Positions 18,528 to 28,092 of a stretch of DNA of 47,295 nt are shown here, one piece after another; the first letter of the stretch is position 1; every line of letters begins with the position of its first letter. This DNA is from Candidatus Sulfotelmatobacter sp. (GTDB lineage: Bacteria > Acidobacteriota > Terriglobia > Terriglobales > Acidobacteriaceae). The stretch is taken from the NCBI GenBank assembly GCA_030041215.1, contig JASHOH010000029.1, positions 1-47,295 on the forward strand. Direction: 5' to 3'. A program made the translations under genes and the position numbers. Below the pieces are notes generated by a model. That model was not told where the DNA came from. It searched no databases and worked only from the letters and a program-made list of their open reading frames with translations.

Positions 18528-19967
18528 CTATGCCGCGGGCTCTGCCTTTTGCTCTTGCGCAGCCCATCCCTGCGGCTTGAGCGCGTGGTTCACAAAGTAC
18601 GCTATAAAGCCCGCCGCAATCAGGATCATGCCAAAGGCAAACGAACTCATCCCCAGCACCGACTCATGCTCGCTGCGCACCACGGAGAATCCCAGCAGCA
18701 GCATCGGAGGTATTCCGAGAGCGATCGCTCCGAATAACCCTCCTGGAACCCGGAACGGACGCCGCAGCTCTGGCTCGCGCAGCCGCAGCACAGCCAACGC
18801 CGCAAACTCAAGTAGCAGGCTCATCCCATAAAGAAGGATGTCGAGCGTAACCAGCCGCGCAAACCCCAAGCCCAGGCACATCGCCCACCCGATCGCCAGC
18901 GCCACAATCGCTACCCAAGGCGCTCGCGACTTCTTATGCAACTTGGCAAAGATTCCCGGCAGCATGCCATCCTGCGCCATCGCCAGCGGCAGGCGCGAGT
19001 AGCTCATCACCAGAGCATTGAACATGCCAAAGGCGCTGAAGATGCCGCCCAGAACCACGCCGATTCTCAAGAGCGGACCACCCAGCAACCCGGCAATGTC
19101 GGCCCATGAGCCTGTCTCCCAGGCAGTCGGCTTGAGTCCAGTCATCCACATCGCCGCAAACGGCAGCACATAGCTCAGCGCGACGATGCAGACCGCCGCC
19201 AGCATCGCCCGCGGGTACGTCCTTTGCGGACGCTCCACTTCGGTGGCGATGGTCGAGGCGTTGTCCCATCCCATGTAGTTCCACATGCAGATGAGCAGGC
19301 CGCCCAATATATCTACGGTAGATGTGGTAGGTTTCGTGACCGCGTTGGCCAGCGCACCGATCTTGAACGGCGCCAGCAGCACCACCGCCACAAACGGCGC
19401 CGAGAGGGCAAAAAACAGCCAAAGCGAAGTCATCGAAACCACTTTCACTCCGGCGATGTTCAGCAGAGCGCAGATGACCACCACGCCCAGCGCAACCCAC
19501 CATCCGCGATTTCCTTGCTGGAAATACGGGAACATGCGTGTCAGGTAGGCCACAAAAAGCGTGGGATAAATCGCCATGTCGAAAATTGACGCGACCAGCG
19601 AGAGCCACGCCTCCTGGAATCCCCAGAAATTTCCCATCGCGCGGCGCACCCATGCGTAGTAGCCGCCTTCAAACGGCAGTGCACTCGAAAGTTCGCCGAT
19701 CATGAAGGCCGTGGGCAGGCTCCAGAGCAGCGGCGTGAGCAGCAAGATCAGAATGCCGCGCCCATAGCCGGCGCCGTGGATGATGTCTTCGGTGCCGTAG
19801 GTCCCGCCCGACACCATAAAGAAGGTAGCGGCGACCAGCGGCCACAATGTGAGCCTTACGAATTTCTTGCGATTGGGAACTGCGGCGAGAGGTTGGGAAT
19901 TTGCGAATTGTTGACGCGGGGCGCTAACTGTTGCCAATTTCGATGGCTTCCTCCTCAAGCGACTCAC
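18528..19967 (-). CDS. APC-superfamily amino acid permease
   Basis: A 479-residue permease with about 12 membrane helices. Helix 1 reads LWPLVAATFFMVSGGTYGTE, whose GGT-Y-G unwound segment matches the substrate-binding G-S/G-G-x-x-G motif of APC transporters. Helix 2 to 3 has LPTAFMIGELSSALPFEGGY followed by YAWVRRAMG, the APC signature in which a conserved Glu and the E-G-G-Y-Y-x-W-V motif shape the translocation path. It probably takes up an amino acid or amine with protons; the substrate is not readable. The start is uncertain: GTG 19967 has GGAG ten bases upstream, while a TTG at 19937 lies 12 bases after AGGAGG. The N-terminal 35 residues are polar and cytoplasmic. No metabolic partner gene adjoins it. 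Confidence 0.88.
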   Translation of the reverse strand: MSRLRRKPSKLATVSAPRQQFANSQPLAAVPNRKKFVRLTLWPLVAATFFMVSGGTYGTEDIIHGAGYGRGILILLLTPLLWSLPTAFMIGELSSALPFEGGYYAWVRRAMGNFWGFQEAWLSLVASIFDMAIYPTLFVAYLTRMFPYFQQGNRGWWVALGVVVICALLNIAGVKVVSMTSLWLFFALSAPFVAVVLLAPFKIGALANAVTKPTTSTVDILGGLLICMWNYMGWDNASTIATEVERPQRTYPRAMLAAVCIVALSYVLPFAAMWMTGLKPTAWETGSWADIAGLLGGPLLRIGVVLGGIFSAFGMFNALVMSYSRLPLAMAQDGMLPGIFAKLHKKSRAPWVAIVALAIGWAMCLGLGFARLVTLDILLYGMSLLLEFAALAVLRLREPELRRPFRVPGGLFGAIALGIPPMLLLGFSVVRSEHESVLGMSSFAFGMILIAAGFIAYFVNHALKPQGWAAQEQKAEPAA

Positions 19968-20296
19968 TCTCAGCTACTCCGCAGCGTGGCTGGCTTCGTC
20001 GGAAGCGTTGCTCGAGCTTTCCGGTTGGTTTAGATTCCGGAAATTCCGCTGGAGTTAGTTCGCAATTGTGAGATTACGGCAAATTTCGCAGGATGCAAGA
20101 AAAATGTGAGGAATCTTGAAAATTTTTGTAAGCGGGTGGGCTGGTACGGAGGTAATCCAGTCGCGAGCTGTCGCTGTGAGCCGCGAGTCCTCAAGTTGCG
20201 AGTCGCGACTCATCAGCCTCACGAGGTCGGTAAAGCTCGGAGGTTGCATCGGCCGTCACCGAGGACTATCATGCGGCGAAACCGGGAGGGGGTTCT
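19968..20296. other. Divergent spacer between permease and cupin genes
   Basis: These 329 bases serve both the permease (minus) and the cupin (plus). An AT-rich section at about 20060-20140 ('aaaaatgtgaggaatcttgaaaatttttgtaa' region) is the likely promoter area, but I cannot place a convincing -35/-10 pair. At about 20172-20212 there is a cluster of 'cgcgagtc'/'gagtcgcgactc' words, including GAGTCGCGACTC, a perfect 12-base palindrome. A related 'gactcgcgactc' cluster lies at about 20809-20836 after the cupin, so these two spacers share another short repeat family. Confidence 0.5.
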
Positions 20297-20764
20297 ATGA
20301 AAACGTTGTTGCTTGCCGTTACATTCGCTCTTGCCGTATCCGCTCTCGCAGCGCTGCCATCCGTCGAACAAAACGCCTTTACTCCGGACCAGGTGAAATG
20401 GGGGCCGGCGCCGCCGTTCATTCCCGCTGGAGCCCAACTCGCCGTGCTGGAAGGAAATCCGATGGCCGAGTCCGGCGACTACACCATCCGCCTCAAGATG
20501 CCCGACGGTTACAAAGTCGCCCCACACACCCACCCACAGCGAGAAAATGTTACGGTGTTGTCTGGAACCCTGAAAGTGGGCATGGGCGACACATTCGATG
20601 CCGGCAAGATGATGAGCTTCGGTGCCGGGAGCTTCGCCTACCTCGATCCCACCATGCACCACTATGCCGGGGCATCGGGTGAAACCGTAATCCAGATTCA
20701 CGGCCAGTCGCCGGTGAAATTCAACTATATCAATCCCGCCGACGACCCCAGCATGAAGAAGTAA
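20297..20764 (+). CDS. Secreted cupin-domain protein
   Basis: A 155-residue protein with signal peptide MKTLLLAVTFALAVSALAAL and a single cupin barrel. Cupin motif 1 reads GYKVAPHTHPQRENVTVLSG (G..H.H...E...VL.G), with two His and Glu as likely metal ligands. Motif 2 is represented by GAGSFAYLDPTMHHYAGA, with His as the fourth ligand. It is therefore a small exported metal-binding cupin; whether it is a dioxygenase, isomerase or a binding protein cannot be told. Start ATG 20297 follows a strong GGGAGGGGG (about 20283-20292). A GC hairpin follows the stop. It stands alone, between the divergent permease and the convergent dnaJ. Confidence 0.87.
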   Translation: MKTLLLAVTFALAVSALAALPSVEQNAFTPDQVKWGPAPPFIPAGAQLAVLEGNPMAESGDYTIRLKMPDGYKVAPHTHPQRENVTVLSGTLKVGMGDTFDAGKMMSFGAGSFAYLDPTMHHYAGASGETVIQIHGQSPVKFNYINPADDPSMKK

Positions 20765-20776
20765 TAGAAGTGAAAG

Positions 20777-20798
20777 GGCCCGGCTGTTCTGCCGGGCC
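20777..20798 (+). terminator. Hairpin after the cupin gene
   Basis: GGCCCGGC (20777-20784) and GCCGGGCC (20791-20798) form a perfect 8-bp GC stem with a 6-base loop, 12 bases after the cupin stop. There is no T-run after it, so it is a weak candidate for intrinsic termination. It is placed where the cupin and dnaJ transcripts converge and may stop or protect either message. Confidence 0.55.
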
Positions 20799-20832
20799 TG
20801 GCGACTGGGGACTCGCGACTCAGGACTCGAGA

Positions 20833-22074
20833 CTAGACTTTTGCCCACAGCTGCGCCCGCGGGTCTTCCGGGTTCAGTTTGGCCAGCTCTTTCAGCAGTT
20901 CTTTCGTGCGCTCGTCACGCGGCATGGGAACAGTAATCGTGATTTCGACGATCTCATCGCCGCGCACGCCTTCTTTCGTTGCCGAAGGTACGCCTTTTTC
21001 GCGCAAGCGCAGCTTTTGCCCCGATTGTGTCCCCGGAGGGATCTTCAAAAGCGCCCGGCCATCGATCGTCGGAACTTCGATCTTTGCCCCTAAGGCCGCC
21101 TCAGTGGCGGTGACCGGCACGGTCAGATAAATATCATCGCCATCGCGCCGGAAAATTGGGTGATCTCCCGTCCGAATAATCACATACAGGTCGCCCGGAG
21201 GCCCACCGTGCACGCCGGCATTGCCCTTACCCGCCAATCGAATGCGCTGCCCATCACGCGTTCCGGGCTTGATGCGCACTTCCAAAGGCTCCGTGCGGCT
21301 AACGGTTCCTTCGCCATGGCACTCCTGGCAGCTTGAGATGTTCTTTCCCGTTCCGCCGCAGCGCGGACACGGCACATTAAACTTCATCCGCCCGCCGGTT
21401 TGCGTGACGGTTCCCTTGCCATCACATTCAGGGCATTTTCCCGGCGCTTCAATATAGCCCTTACCATGACAATTCCCGCAGACGTCCTGTCGCGTGATGT
21501 TCAGCCGCATCACACCGCCGCGAATCGCCGTCCAGAACGGTACATTTACCTGATATTCGAGGTCCGACCCTGCTTCCGGCTCGGTTTCAACCGCCGTAGC
21601 CCCGCCGCGCCCGCCGGCAAAAATTCCGGAGAAGATGTCGCGGAATCCGCCTGCCCCGCCGGTGCGTCGGCCAGCGCGGGATTGATCCATGAAATCGGAA
21701 AAATCGAAGCCGCCAAAATCGAAGTGAGCACCCTGCCCGCCAGCCTGACCCGCGCCCGCACCGGCGCCAGGGAAACCTCCGAACCCTCCGGCCCCGGTCG
21801 GCCCACCGCGCGCATAGGCCTCAGCTGCCGCCGGATCAATATTGTCCGAGTAGAACCCGACCTGATCGTAGATTTTTCGCTTCTTGGGATCGCTGAGAAC
21901 GTCATTGGCCTCGGAGATCGCTTTGAACTTCTCCTCCGCCGACTTGTCCCCGGGATTTACGTCCGGATGGTACTTGCGCGCCAGCTTGCGAAACGCCTTG
22001 CGAATCTCATCGGCCGAAGCATTCTTCTTTACGCCGAGGGTTTCGTAATAGTCTTTCTTGGTTGTCGTAGCCAT
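20833..22074 (-). CDS. dnaJ: Chaperone protein DnaJ
   Basis: A 413-residue type I Hsp40, co-chaperone that delivers clients to DnaK and stimulates its ATPase. The J domain (residues about 8-75) carries [20 protein letters not shown] and the HPD motif in [13 protein letters not shown] Gly/Phe-rich linker follows (about 95-150, [12 protein letters not shown]). The zinc domain has all four CxxCxGxG repeats ([32 protein letters not shown]). The C-terminal substrate-binding beta domains then follow. Length is slightly above the usual 370-385 because of the expanded Gly-rich part. It follows dnaK on the same strand, but the 159-base spacer holds a palindromic repeat and a hairpin. grpE is not in between. 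No strong ribosome site is seen. Confidence 0.96.
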   Translation of the reverse strand: MATTTKKDYYETLGVKKNASADEIRKAFRKLARKYHPDVNPGDKSAEEKFKAISEANDVLSDPKKRKIYDQVGFYSDNIDPAAAEAYARGGPTGAGGFGGFPGAGAGAGQAGGQGAHFDFGGFDFSDFMDQSRAGRRTGGAGGFRDIFSGIFAGGRGGATAVETEPEAGSDLEYQVNVPFWTAIRGGVMRLNITRQDVCGNCHGKGYIEAPGKCPECDGKGTVTQTGGRMKFNVPCPRCGGTGKNISSCQECHGEGTVSRTEPLEVRIKPGTRDGQRIRLAGKGNAGVHGGPPGDLYVIIRTGDHPIFRRDGDDIYLTVPVTATEAALGAKIEVPTIDGRALLKIPPGTQSGQKLRLREKGVPSATKEGVRGDEIVEITITVPMPRDERTKELLKELAKLNPEDPRAQLWAKV

Positions 22075-22108
22075 GCTGAGAATTTTTCCGCTGCGCCAAA
22101 AAACTTAA

Positions 22109-22169
22109 GCCACGGATTAGACGGATTTTCACGGATTAAATCCGTGTTGATCCGTGAGAATCCGTGGCC
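22109..22169. repeat. Dispersed palindromic repeat, family A, copy 3
   Basis: A 61-base element in the dnaK-dnaJ spacer. It starts GCCACGGATTAGACGG and ends GAGAATCCGTGGC, with nested 'cacggatt'/'aatccgtg' arms, so the whole element can fold into one hairpin with a second one inside. It matches the copies at 17614 and 18390 in end sequence and size. It may lower dnaJ expression relative to dnaK. Confidence 0.8.
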
Positions 22170-22203
22170 AACTCGTTCAAGGTCCCTCGCTACGCTCGGG
22201 ATG

Positions 22204-22225
22204 AGCGGGGCTCAGACGCCCCGCT
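22204..22225. repeat. GC hairpin after dnaK
   Basis: AGCGGGGC (22204-22211) and GCCCCGCT (22218-22225) form a perfect 8-bp stem with a 6-base loop (tcagac), nine bases after the dnaK stop. It resembles the 'GGGGCTTCAGCCCC'-type hairpins at 38624-38645 and 40205-40222. With no T-run it may act as an mRNA-stabilising or partial-termination element between dnaK and dnaJ. Confidence 0.65.
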
Positions 22226-22233
22226 AAACGCGA

Positions 22234-24159
<1,926 letters not shown>

Positions 24160-24234
24160 AACAGCCTCCTCTAAACTCTGTGCAAATCAAATAAGTGCTT
24201 TGTAATCAACGCGCTTATGATTGCAAACATCCAC

Positions 24235-24263
24235 ATGATAGGATGTGAGTGAATTGTTGTCAA
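24235..24263 (-). promoter_or_regulatory. Sigma-70 promoter of dnaK
   Basis: On the minus strand TTGACA (24258-24263) and TATCAT (24235-24240) are separated by exactly 17 bases. The -35 box is perfect and the -10 box matches 5 of 6. Transcription would start near 24228, giving a leader of about 70 bases before the dnaK ATG at 24159. The sequence is the best promoter match in the window. Confidence 0.8.
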
Positions 24264-24264
24264 G
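24244..24264 (-). promoter_or_regulatory. HAIR-like operator over the dnaK -35 box
   Basis: On the minus strand the site reads CTTGACA-N7-ACTCACA. The HspR operator (HAIR) is CTTGAGT-N7-ACTCAAG, so 10 of 14 half-site bases match with the exact 7-base spacing, and the left half lies on the -35 hexamer. A protein bound here would block RNA polymerase. With hspR about 7 kb away on the same strand this is a reasonable repression site, but each half-site has two mismatches, so it is a candidate only. Confidence 0.5.
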
Positions 24265-24447
24265 GTTTAGATGCGGAATAGCCTATGAGGGATGCGGCCA
24301 AGTGGGCCACCCCTATAATAGCTGCTCAACTTGTGAGCGGTGAGCGGTGACGCGAGCGGGCGGGAGCTTGGACATAAGGGGTGACTTGACTTTCTTGAGA
24401 AGGCGGCCCGGTTCGTGGCTGTGGATCGGCGCGATTCTTTGACCTGA

Positions 24448-25767
24448 TCACGCCCCCGCCGTGGCTGCTCGAACCATCCTGCCTGTGCCGTCCCGCTCAG
24501 TCCCGGTGCCCTGCCGTTCAGTCAGCTCCGCAGACAGAATCTGCCGCATCCAAAGCGCAGCCAGAGCGGTGGAGGCGATGACGCAAAGCCAAGGCACGAG
24601 AGGCGTCCACTGATAAAAGAAGGGTATGGCGAAGCGGAGCAGGACCAGCCAAAGCAGAGTCAGCGTGGCTCCGCCCAGTAGCGGCAATAGGCGATTGCGC
24701 GATTTCAGCGGCACGGAGTGTGTGGCGAGAGCTTGTACGGTAACCGCGAACGGGCAAGCTACCACCAGGTCAATGAAATAGTGCTCCCCGGTTCCCAACG
24801 TGCCGAAAACCGTTGCGAATACATAAATGGCCGCGGCTGTGCGCACCACCCGTGAAAACGGCTTGCAGTTGAAAGCAATCAGCAATGCCCACGCCATATG
24901 CAGGGACGGCATAGCGTTGCGGCAGATTTCCTCGGGCAAGTAGATCTTGCGCAGGACATGCCCACCCAGGATAAGAGTGCGCAACTCGGAGAAAGGAGTT
25001 GGCGAGCCGGGAAACCGAGGACCCGTCAGATATATTGGACCTGCGGCGGGAAATACAGGTACAGCAAATAGCCGAGCAGCCCGGCACTCATAAAAATCTC
25101 GAGGAGGAGAAGCGGCGTGGTCTTCGTCAGTCGCAAATGAGCAGCGTAGACCAGAGCCAACGCAAGCGGGAGTGCCACATACAAATCAGAGCAAATTTTT
25201 CCCACAACCGCATAATTCATGAACAATCGTCCCACCATGAAGGCGGGTTGAAGGCCCAAACTGCCGTCAAACGAATAGGCATAGATATCCATGGTTTTTG
25301 GGAATAGCAGACTGGCCAGGTCCAGGAACTTCGACGTCGCAAGAATGAAAAACGTGAAACCAGCAGCGGGAATCAATATTGACTTCAGTTGTTTTTGCTC
25401 ATCACGAACGGCCCAGACAGAGCGGAGACCCAAGACCAGGAAGCTGACCAGCCCGATGAAGCCAAGGCACGCGCCGATCTGGAAATGAGGGTTGGCACGA
25501 TGCACGACGAATTGATCGATGAGGGTGAGAACCCCACCTCCGGCCAAAACACCATAGTATTTCCCACAGGCGCGGCCTCACAGCAACTTGAAATAAGAAA
25601 GCGCTGGCAAGGCCGCAGCCGACGTACAGGGCCTCAAACGGCAGCCCCTGCCAGGCGAGAAGGAAAAGGAGACCGAAGAGAGTGCCGATTAGAATTCTGC
25701 TCAAGCGAGTCCCAGGACGAGAGTCGGTGACTGAATCCGCGGCTGTGTTCGCTGCAGGCTCGACCAT
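24448..25767 (-). pseudogene. PAP2-superfamily membrane phosphatase/phosphotransferase, frameshifted
   Basis: One gene of about 440 codons split over two reading frames. The N-terminal part (ATG 25767 to about 25560) and the C-terminal part (about 25050 to 24448) share one frame; the middle 500 bases are read in another. The joined protein would be polytopic. After the second shift the text continues FPAAGPIYLTGPRFPG, then MPSLHMAWALLIAFN and GTGEHYFIDLVVACPFA. PSLH and H-x-x-x-D are the C2 and C3 motifs of PAP2 (inositol phosphotransferase-like, PAP2_3) enzymes, which act on lipid phosphates or inositol phospholipids. The shifts lie near 25557-25566 (one extra base) and 25045-25056 (one missing base), both in runs of GGGAAA/TTTCCC. 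They compensate each other, so this may be a recent pseudogene or two sequencing errors. Confidence 0.78.
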
Positions 25768-25940
25768 GCTGCCCCCGACATTAGTATGTTGCAACGTCCA
25801 CTCCGATCATATGGGAGGAGTATCTGCTCCTCAATAGATCCGCTTAAGGGTGGGACACGGAAGTAACCACAGTCGAGTGAAGCTGCCGGGTGCCCACCTG
25901 TGATCTCTCAAGACGTTGTACCGGGGGAGAGCGGCCGATG

Positions 25941-26026
25941 AGGGGCTGGCCCACCTTTGACCTCGTTAGCGGCGCGCAACCAACAACCGCGGATGTCCCA
26001 CCTTTCGCGGTTTTCGAAAGGTGGGA
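25941..26026. repeat. Dispersed repeat, family C, copy 1
   Basis: It begins AGGGGCTGGCCCACCTTTGA and shares its layout with 27048-27121: the same opening, then 'ttagcg..cgc.caaccaac' and 'ggatg.cccacctttcgcgg'. Its right end is a perfect 12-bp hairpin: TCCCACCTTTCG (25996-26007), a 7-base loop, and CGAAAGGTGGGA (26015-26026). Confidence 0.75.
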
Positions 26027-26057
26027 GCGGTCAACAACGATGAAAATAATCTCCTCA

Positions 26058-26238
26058 GTGATGTCATTCCGACGAGCGCAGCAGCGCTCGGAGGGACCTG
26101 ACGAAGCGCATCACTCCCCGTCGGCGCCGAAAAGGTATTCCCGGCGCATGCGGCGTGAAAGTCCCTTTGACAGCACAAATGCTTGCGAGTGTCGTAAGGT
26201 CCCTCTCGCCGCTGGCGCAGCGTTCGGGATGACATCAC
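26058..26238. repeat. Dispersed palindromic repeat, family B, copy 2
   Basis: A 181-base element with perfect 10-base terminal inverted repeats: GTGATGTCAT (26058-26067) and ATGACATCAC (26229-26238). Internal words 'cattccgacgagcgcagcag', 'ggagggacctga' and 'aaggtccctctcgccgctgg' pair the element into a long hairpin. The core GTCAT/ATGAC ends are shared with copy 1 (16534-16702), but the bases outside the core differ between copies while still pairing within each copy. Confidence 0.75.
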
Positions 26239-26390
26239 CTTGAACACTCGGGAAATCGGCGGCCGGGGACTGGCCAGCCCCTCGGGGTAATCACCCTTGC
26301 GGTTGTCCCGTCCCTTCGGCTCGCTACGCTGGCTTAGGGCAGGCTCCTGTCTCGTGTACTTGCGAGAAAGCCTATGTTTGTGGCTCCGAT

Positions 26391-26795
26391 TTACTTGGCG
26401 GCAATCTCGACGTACTGCTTGGTGTCCGCTTCTGCGACTATCACCGATTTCATATTCGGCAGCCGCAATTCGTGGCCCGAGTGTGTGGCGTTCCAGATTT
26501 GCGTCAGGAAGTGCCGATCGCCGACCCGCAGAAACACGAGGCTAAGGGGATGTTGGCGTACGGGCGATTGAACAGAGTTTGTGATAATCATCGCGACGCC
26601 GTGCTCGCCTCGAATTGACCAGCCATTGCTGCTGTTTTCTGATGTTTCCCAAACGTCGTAGTGCCCGGCGGGCAGAGTCTTGCCGCTGACTGTGAAATCG
26701 AATGGAATGTCTAGGCTCATCCGAGATTGAGCAACCGCTGGAAGACAGGCCGCGGCAACCACAGCGAGAGCCAGGGTGAATTTGCAGAGCTTCAT
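26391..26795 (-). CDS. Small secreted protein, acidobacterial family
   Basis: 134 residues. ATG 26795 has a clean AGGAGG (26805-26810) and starts the signal peptide MKLCKFTLALAVVAAACLPA, cut near AVAQS. The mature domain of about 110 residues reads MSLDIPFDFTVSGKTLPAGH, YDVWETS, a middle strand-rich section, and VGDRHFLTQIWNATHSGHEL. Proteins with this IPFDF-x-V-x-G-x-x-L-P-A-G-x-Y opening occur in many copies in acidobacterial genomes; no biochemical function is known to me. A longer reading upstream to 26924 has no ribosome site. The gene is isolated between repeat-rich spacers. Confidence 0.82.
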   Translation of the reverse strand: MKLCKFTLALAVVAAACLPAVAQSRMSLDIPFDFTVSGKTLPAGHYDVWETSENSSNGWSIRGEHGVAMIITNSVQSPVRQHPLSLVFLRVGDRHFLTQIWNATHSGHELRLPNMKSVIVAEADTKQYVEIAAK

Positions 26796-27047
26796 GGAAG
26801 ACTTCCTCCTCAGAATGTTCGCACCGTGACCCCGGTGTCGTCCGCACATCGTAGGGAAGCAAAGAGGGGTAGACCAGATTACGTCCGGAAGAGGATTATT
26901 TCCCAAAAGTAACTTCGGGAACATACGTTGGAAGCAGGAATGCGGCGAAATATCGACCCAACACCCTGCACCACTAATGGGTTAGGGGCTCGCCCCGCCT
27001 TTTCAGCACCGCGCTAACTCGCGGTTGCGCCGTCCCTTCGGCTGGCT

Positions 27048-27121
27048 AGGGGCTGGCCCACCTTTGATTCTTTCTTAGCGCCGCACAACCAACGCTACCG
27101 AGGATGCCCCACCTTTCGCGG
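27048..27121. repeat. Dispersed repeat, family C, copy 2
   Basis: This copy starts AGGGGCTGGCCCACCTTTGA like the copy at 25941 and ends GGATGCCCCACCTTTCGCGG. It is followed by GTTGGGG instead of the second hairpin arm found in copy 1. A related reverse-strand form (CCCACCTTTGCCGC and GCGGCAAGGGATGGGGCG) lies at about 41184-41220. Confidence 0.7.
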
Positions 27122-27296
27122 GTTGGGGTTCCTCGACTCCGGCGCTCGCCAAGCGAGCGCCAACTGCGCTCAGGAGGACAGACCCCTAAGCTGACAACCC
27201 CAGGTCGCGGGCGTCCCATTTGGATCTCGTCTAGAAAAATGTACTTGCAAAGTGAACTATGTCTATTGTATTGGTAGACTATTGCCGGGCCGCCCC

Positions 27297-27338
27297 AAAC
27301 CTCGCCCAAGCGAACGGATGGGGTTGGGCTGCCGGTTT
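27297..27338 (+). promoter_or_regulatory. Leader stem-loop of the cysteine dioxygenase gene
   Basis: AAACC (27297-27301) and GCCCAA (27304-27309) pair with TTGGGC (27324-27329) and GGTTT (27334-27338): 11 pairs with a small internal loop and a 14-base terminal loop. It ends 65 bases before the cysteine dioxygenase start. Because the second gene of the unit encodes an ANTAR protein, which acts on leader hairpins, this is a candidate target; the loop is longer than the hexaloops of known ANTAR sites. Confidence 0.4.
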
Positions 27339-27403
27339 AGCCTCACTTCCCCGCGCATCATTTTCGCGTTGGGTTCGCCCGAGAGCACAAGGAGAAGTGC
27401 AAG

Positions 27404-28075
27404 ATGTCTCATGCGCTGGATGTGCATCCCCTCAAATCGAGAATTGGAGATTTCATCGCGGGCTTGAAGACTTTGGAGAAAGAGCCAATCACATCGGCCC
27501 GCGTAGTCGAGTATATGACGCAGGTGCAGCCTTCAGTAGTCGCTCTCACTCCCTACCTGCTGTGGAATCGCGAGCACTACGCACGCAACCTCATTTACCG
27601 CGATGACTTCTTTGAAGTGATTGCACTCTGTTGGCTACCCGGGCAGCGGACGCCGATTCACTCGCATGACGGACAACTGGGCTGGGTCACAGTGCTGCAG
27701 GGCGAGCTGGTCTGCCGCAACTACCGTTTCGTACGCCCCGGATTATCGAGAAAGCCAATCTCGCCCGCTAAATATGGGTCGAGCAGCGGCAGGCCGGTAG
27801 AAGTGGAGCCCCTGAACAGCATGAACTGTCAGGCTGACGGCAGCGTCGCAGTCGTGGACCGTCGCCAGACGACGCATCAGATCGAAAACCTCGAGAAATC
27901 GCCGCTTGGAAGTGTCAGCTTGCATGTGTATTCGAAGCCGATCGATTCCTGCGTGCTCTTCGATGAGGCCACGCGATGTTGTGAGCGTAGACAATTGCAG
28001 TATTACAGCGCGTTCGGGGTCCTTCTTCAGCCACCGCCGCAGCCAGACCAGCAACTCGCGGAGACAGCCGCGTAA
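27404..28075 (+). CDS. Cysteine dioxygenase family protein
   Basis: A 223-residue thiol dioxygenase (cupin fold, CDO type I). The iron site is clear: H86 and H88 in TPIHSHDG, and a probable third ligand H158 in TTHQIEN. ARNLIYRDDFFEVIALCWLP (about 60-79) and GWVTVLQGEL match the family. The enzyme oxidises cysteine (or a related thiol such as 3-mercaptopropionate) to the sulfinic acid with O2 in the cytoplasm. The position of the Cys that forms the Cys-Tyr crosslink in mammalian CDO is Gly here (QLGWV), usual in bacteria. Start ATG 27404 has AAGGAG (27389-27394). The GAF-ANTAR gene follows 17 bases after the stop, so the two form an operon; the next element is a tRNA-Cys. Confidence 0.88.
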   Translation: MSHALDVHPLKSRIGDFIAGLKTLEKEPITSARVVEYMTQVQPSVVALTPYLLWNREHYARNLIYRDDFFEVIALCWLPGQRTPIHSHDGQLGWVTVLQGELVCRNYRFVRPGLSRKPISPAKYGSSSGRPVEVEPLNSMNCQADGSVAVVDRRQTTHQIENLEKSPLGSVSLHVYSKPIDSCVLFDEATRCCERRQLQYYSAFGVLLQPPPQPDQQLAETAA

Positions 28076-28092
28076 TCACGGAGCACAAAAAC

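Larger units (their letters stand above)
25768..26390. other. Repeat-rich spacer without genes
   Basis: These 623 bases hold no convincing gene. From left to right: a GAGGAG/CTCCTC hairpin near 25817-25834, the family C element (25941-26026), the family B element (26058-26238), and a 'gcggttgtcccgtcccttcgg' word near 26298-26318 that recurs at about 27021-27041. An open frame of 117 codons at 25890-26243 runs through both repeats and is not taken as coding. Confidence 0.7.
26796..27403. other. Spacer between the secreted protein and cysteine dioxygenase genes
   Basis: 608 bases. The left part (to about 26930) must hold the promoter of the secreted-protein gene, but no clear hexamers stand out. 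About 26980-27200 is repeat sequence: 'ggggctcgccccgcc', 'gcggttgcgccgtcccttcgg' and the family C copy at 27048-27121, then 'ccaagcgagcgcc'. The right part (27240-27403) is the leader of the cysteine dioxygenase unit and contains a stem-loop. No protein gene is seen. Confidence 0.6.

Noticed and set aside
21400-22227. 275-codon frame opposite dnaJ
   Set aside because: It lies fully antisense to a motif-complete dnaJ; long open antisense frames are common in GC-rich genes.
24160-24234. CIRCE element (HrcA site) in the dnaK leader
   Set aside because: No TTAGCACTC-N9-GAGTGCTAA match is present. AAGCGCGTT/AAAGCACTT in the leader is an imperfect inverted repeat of different sequence.
25890-26243. 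117-codon open frame in the spacer after the PAP2 gene
   Set aside because: It is made of the family C and family B repeats and has no ribosome site.
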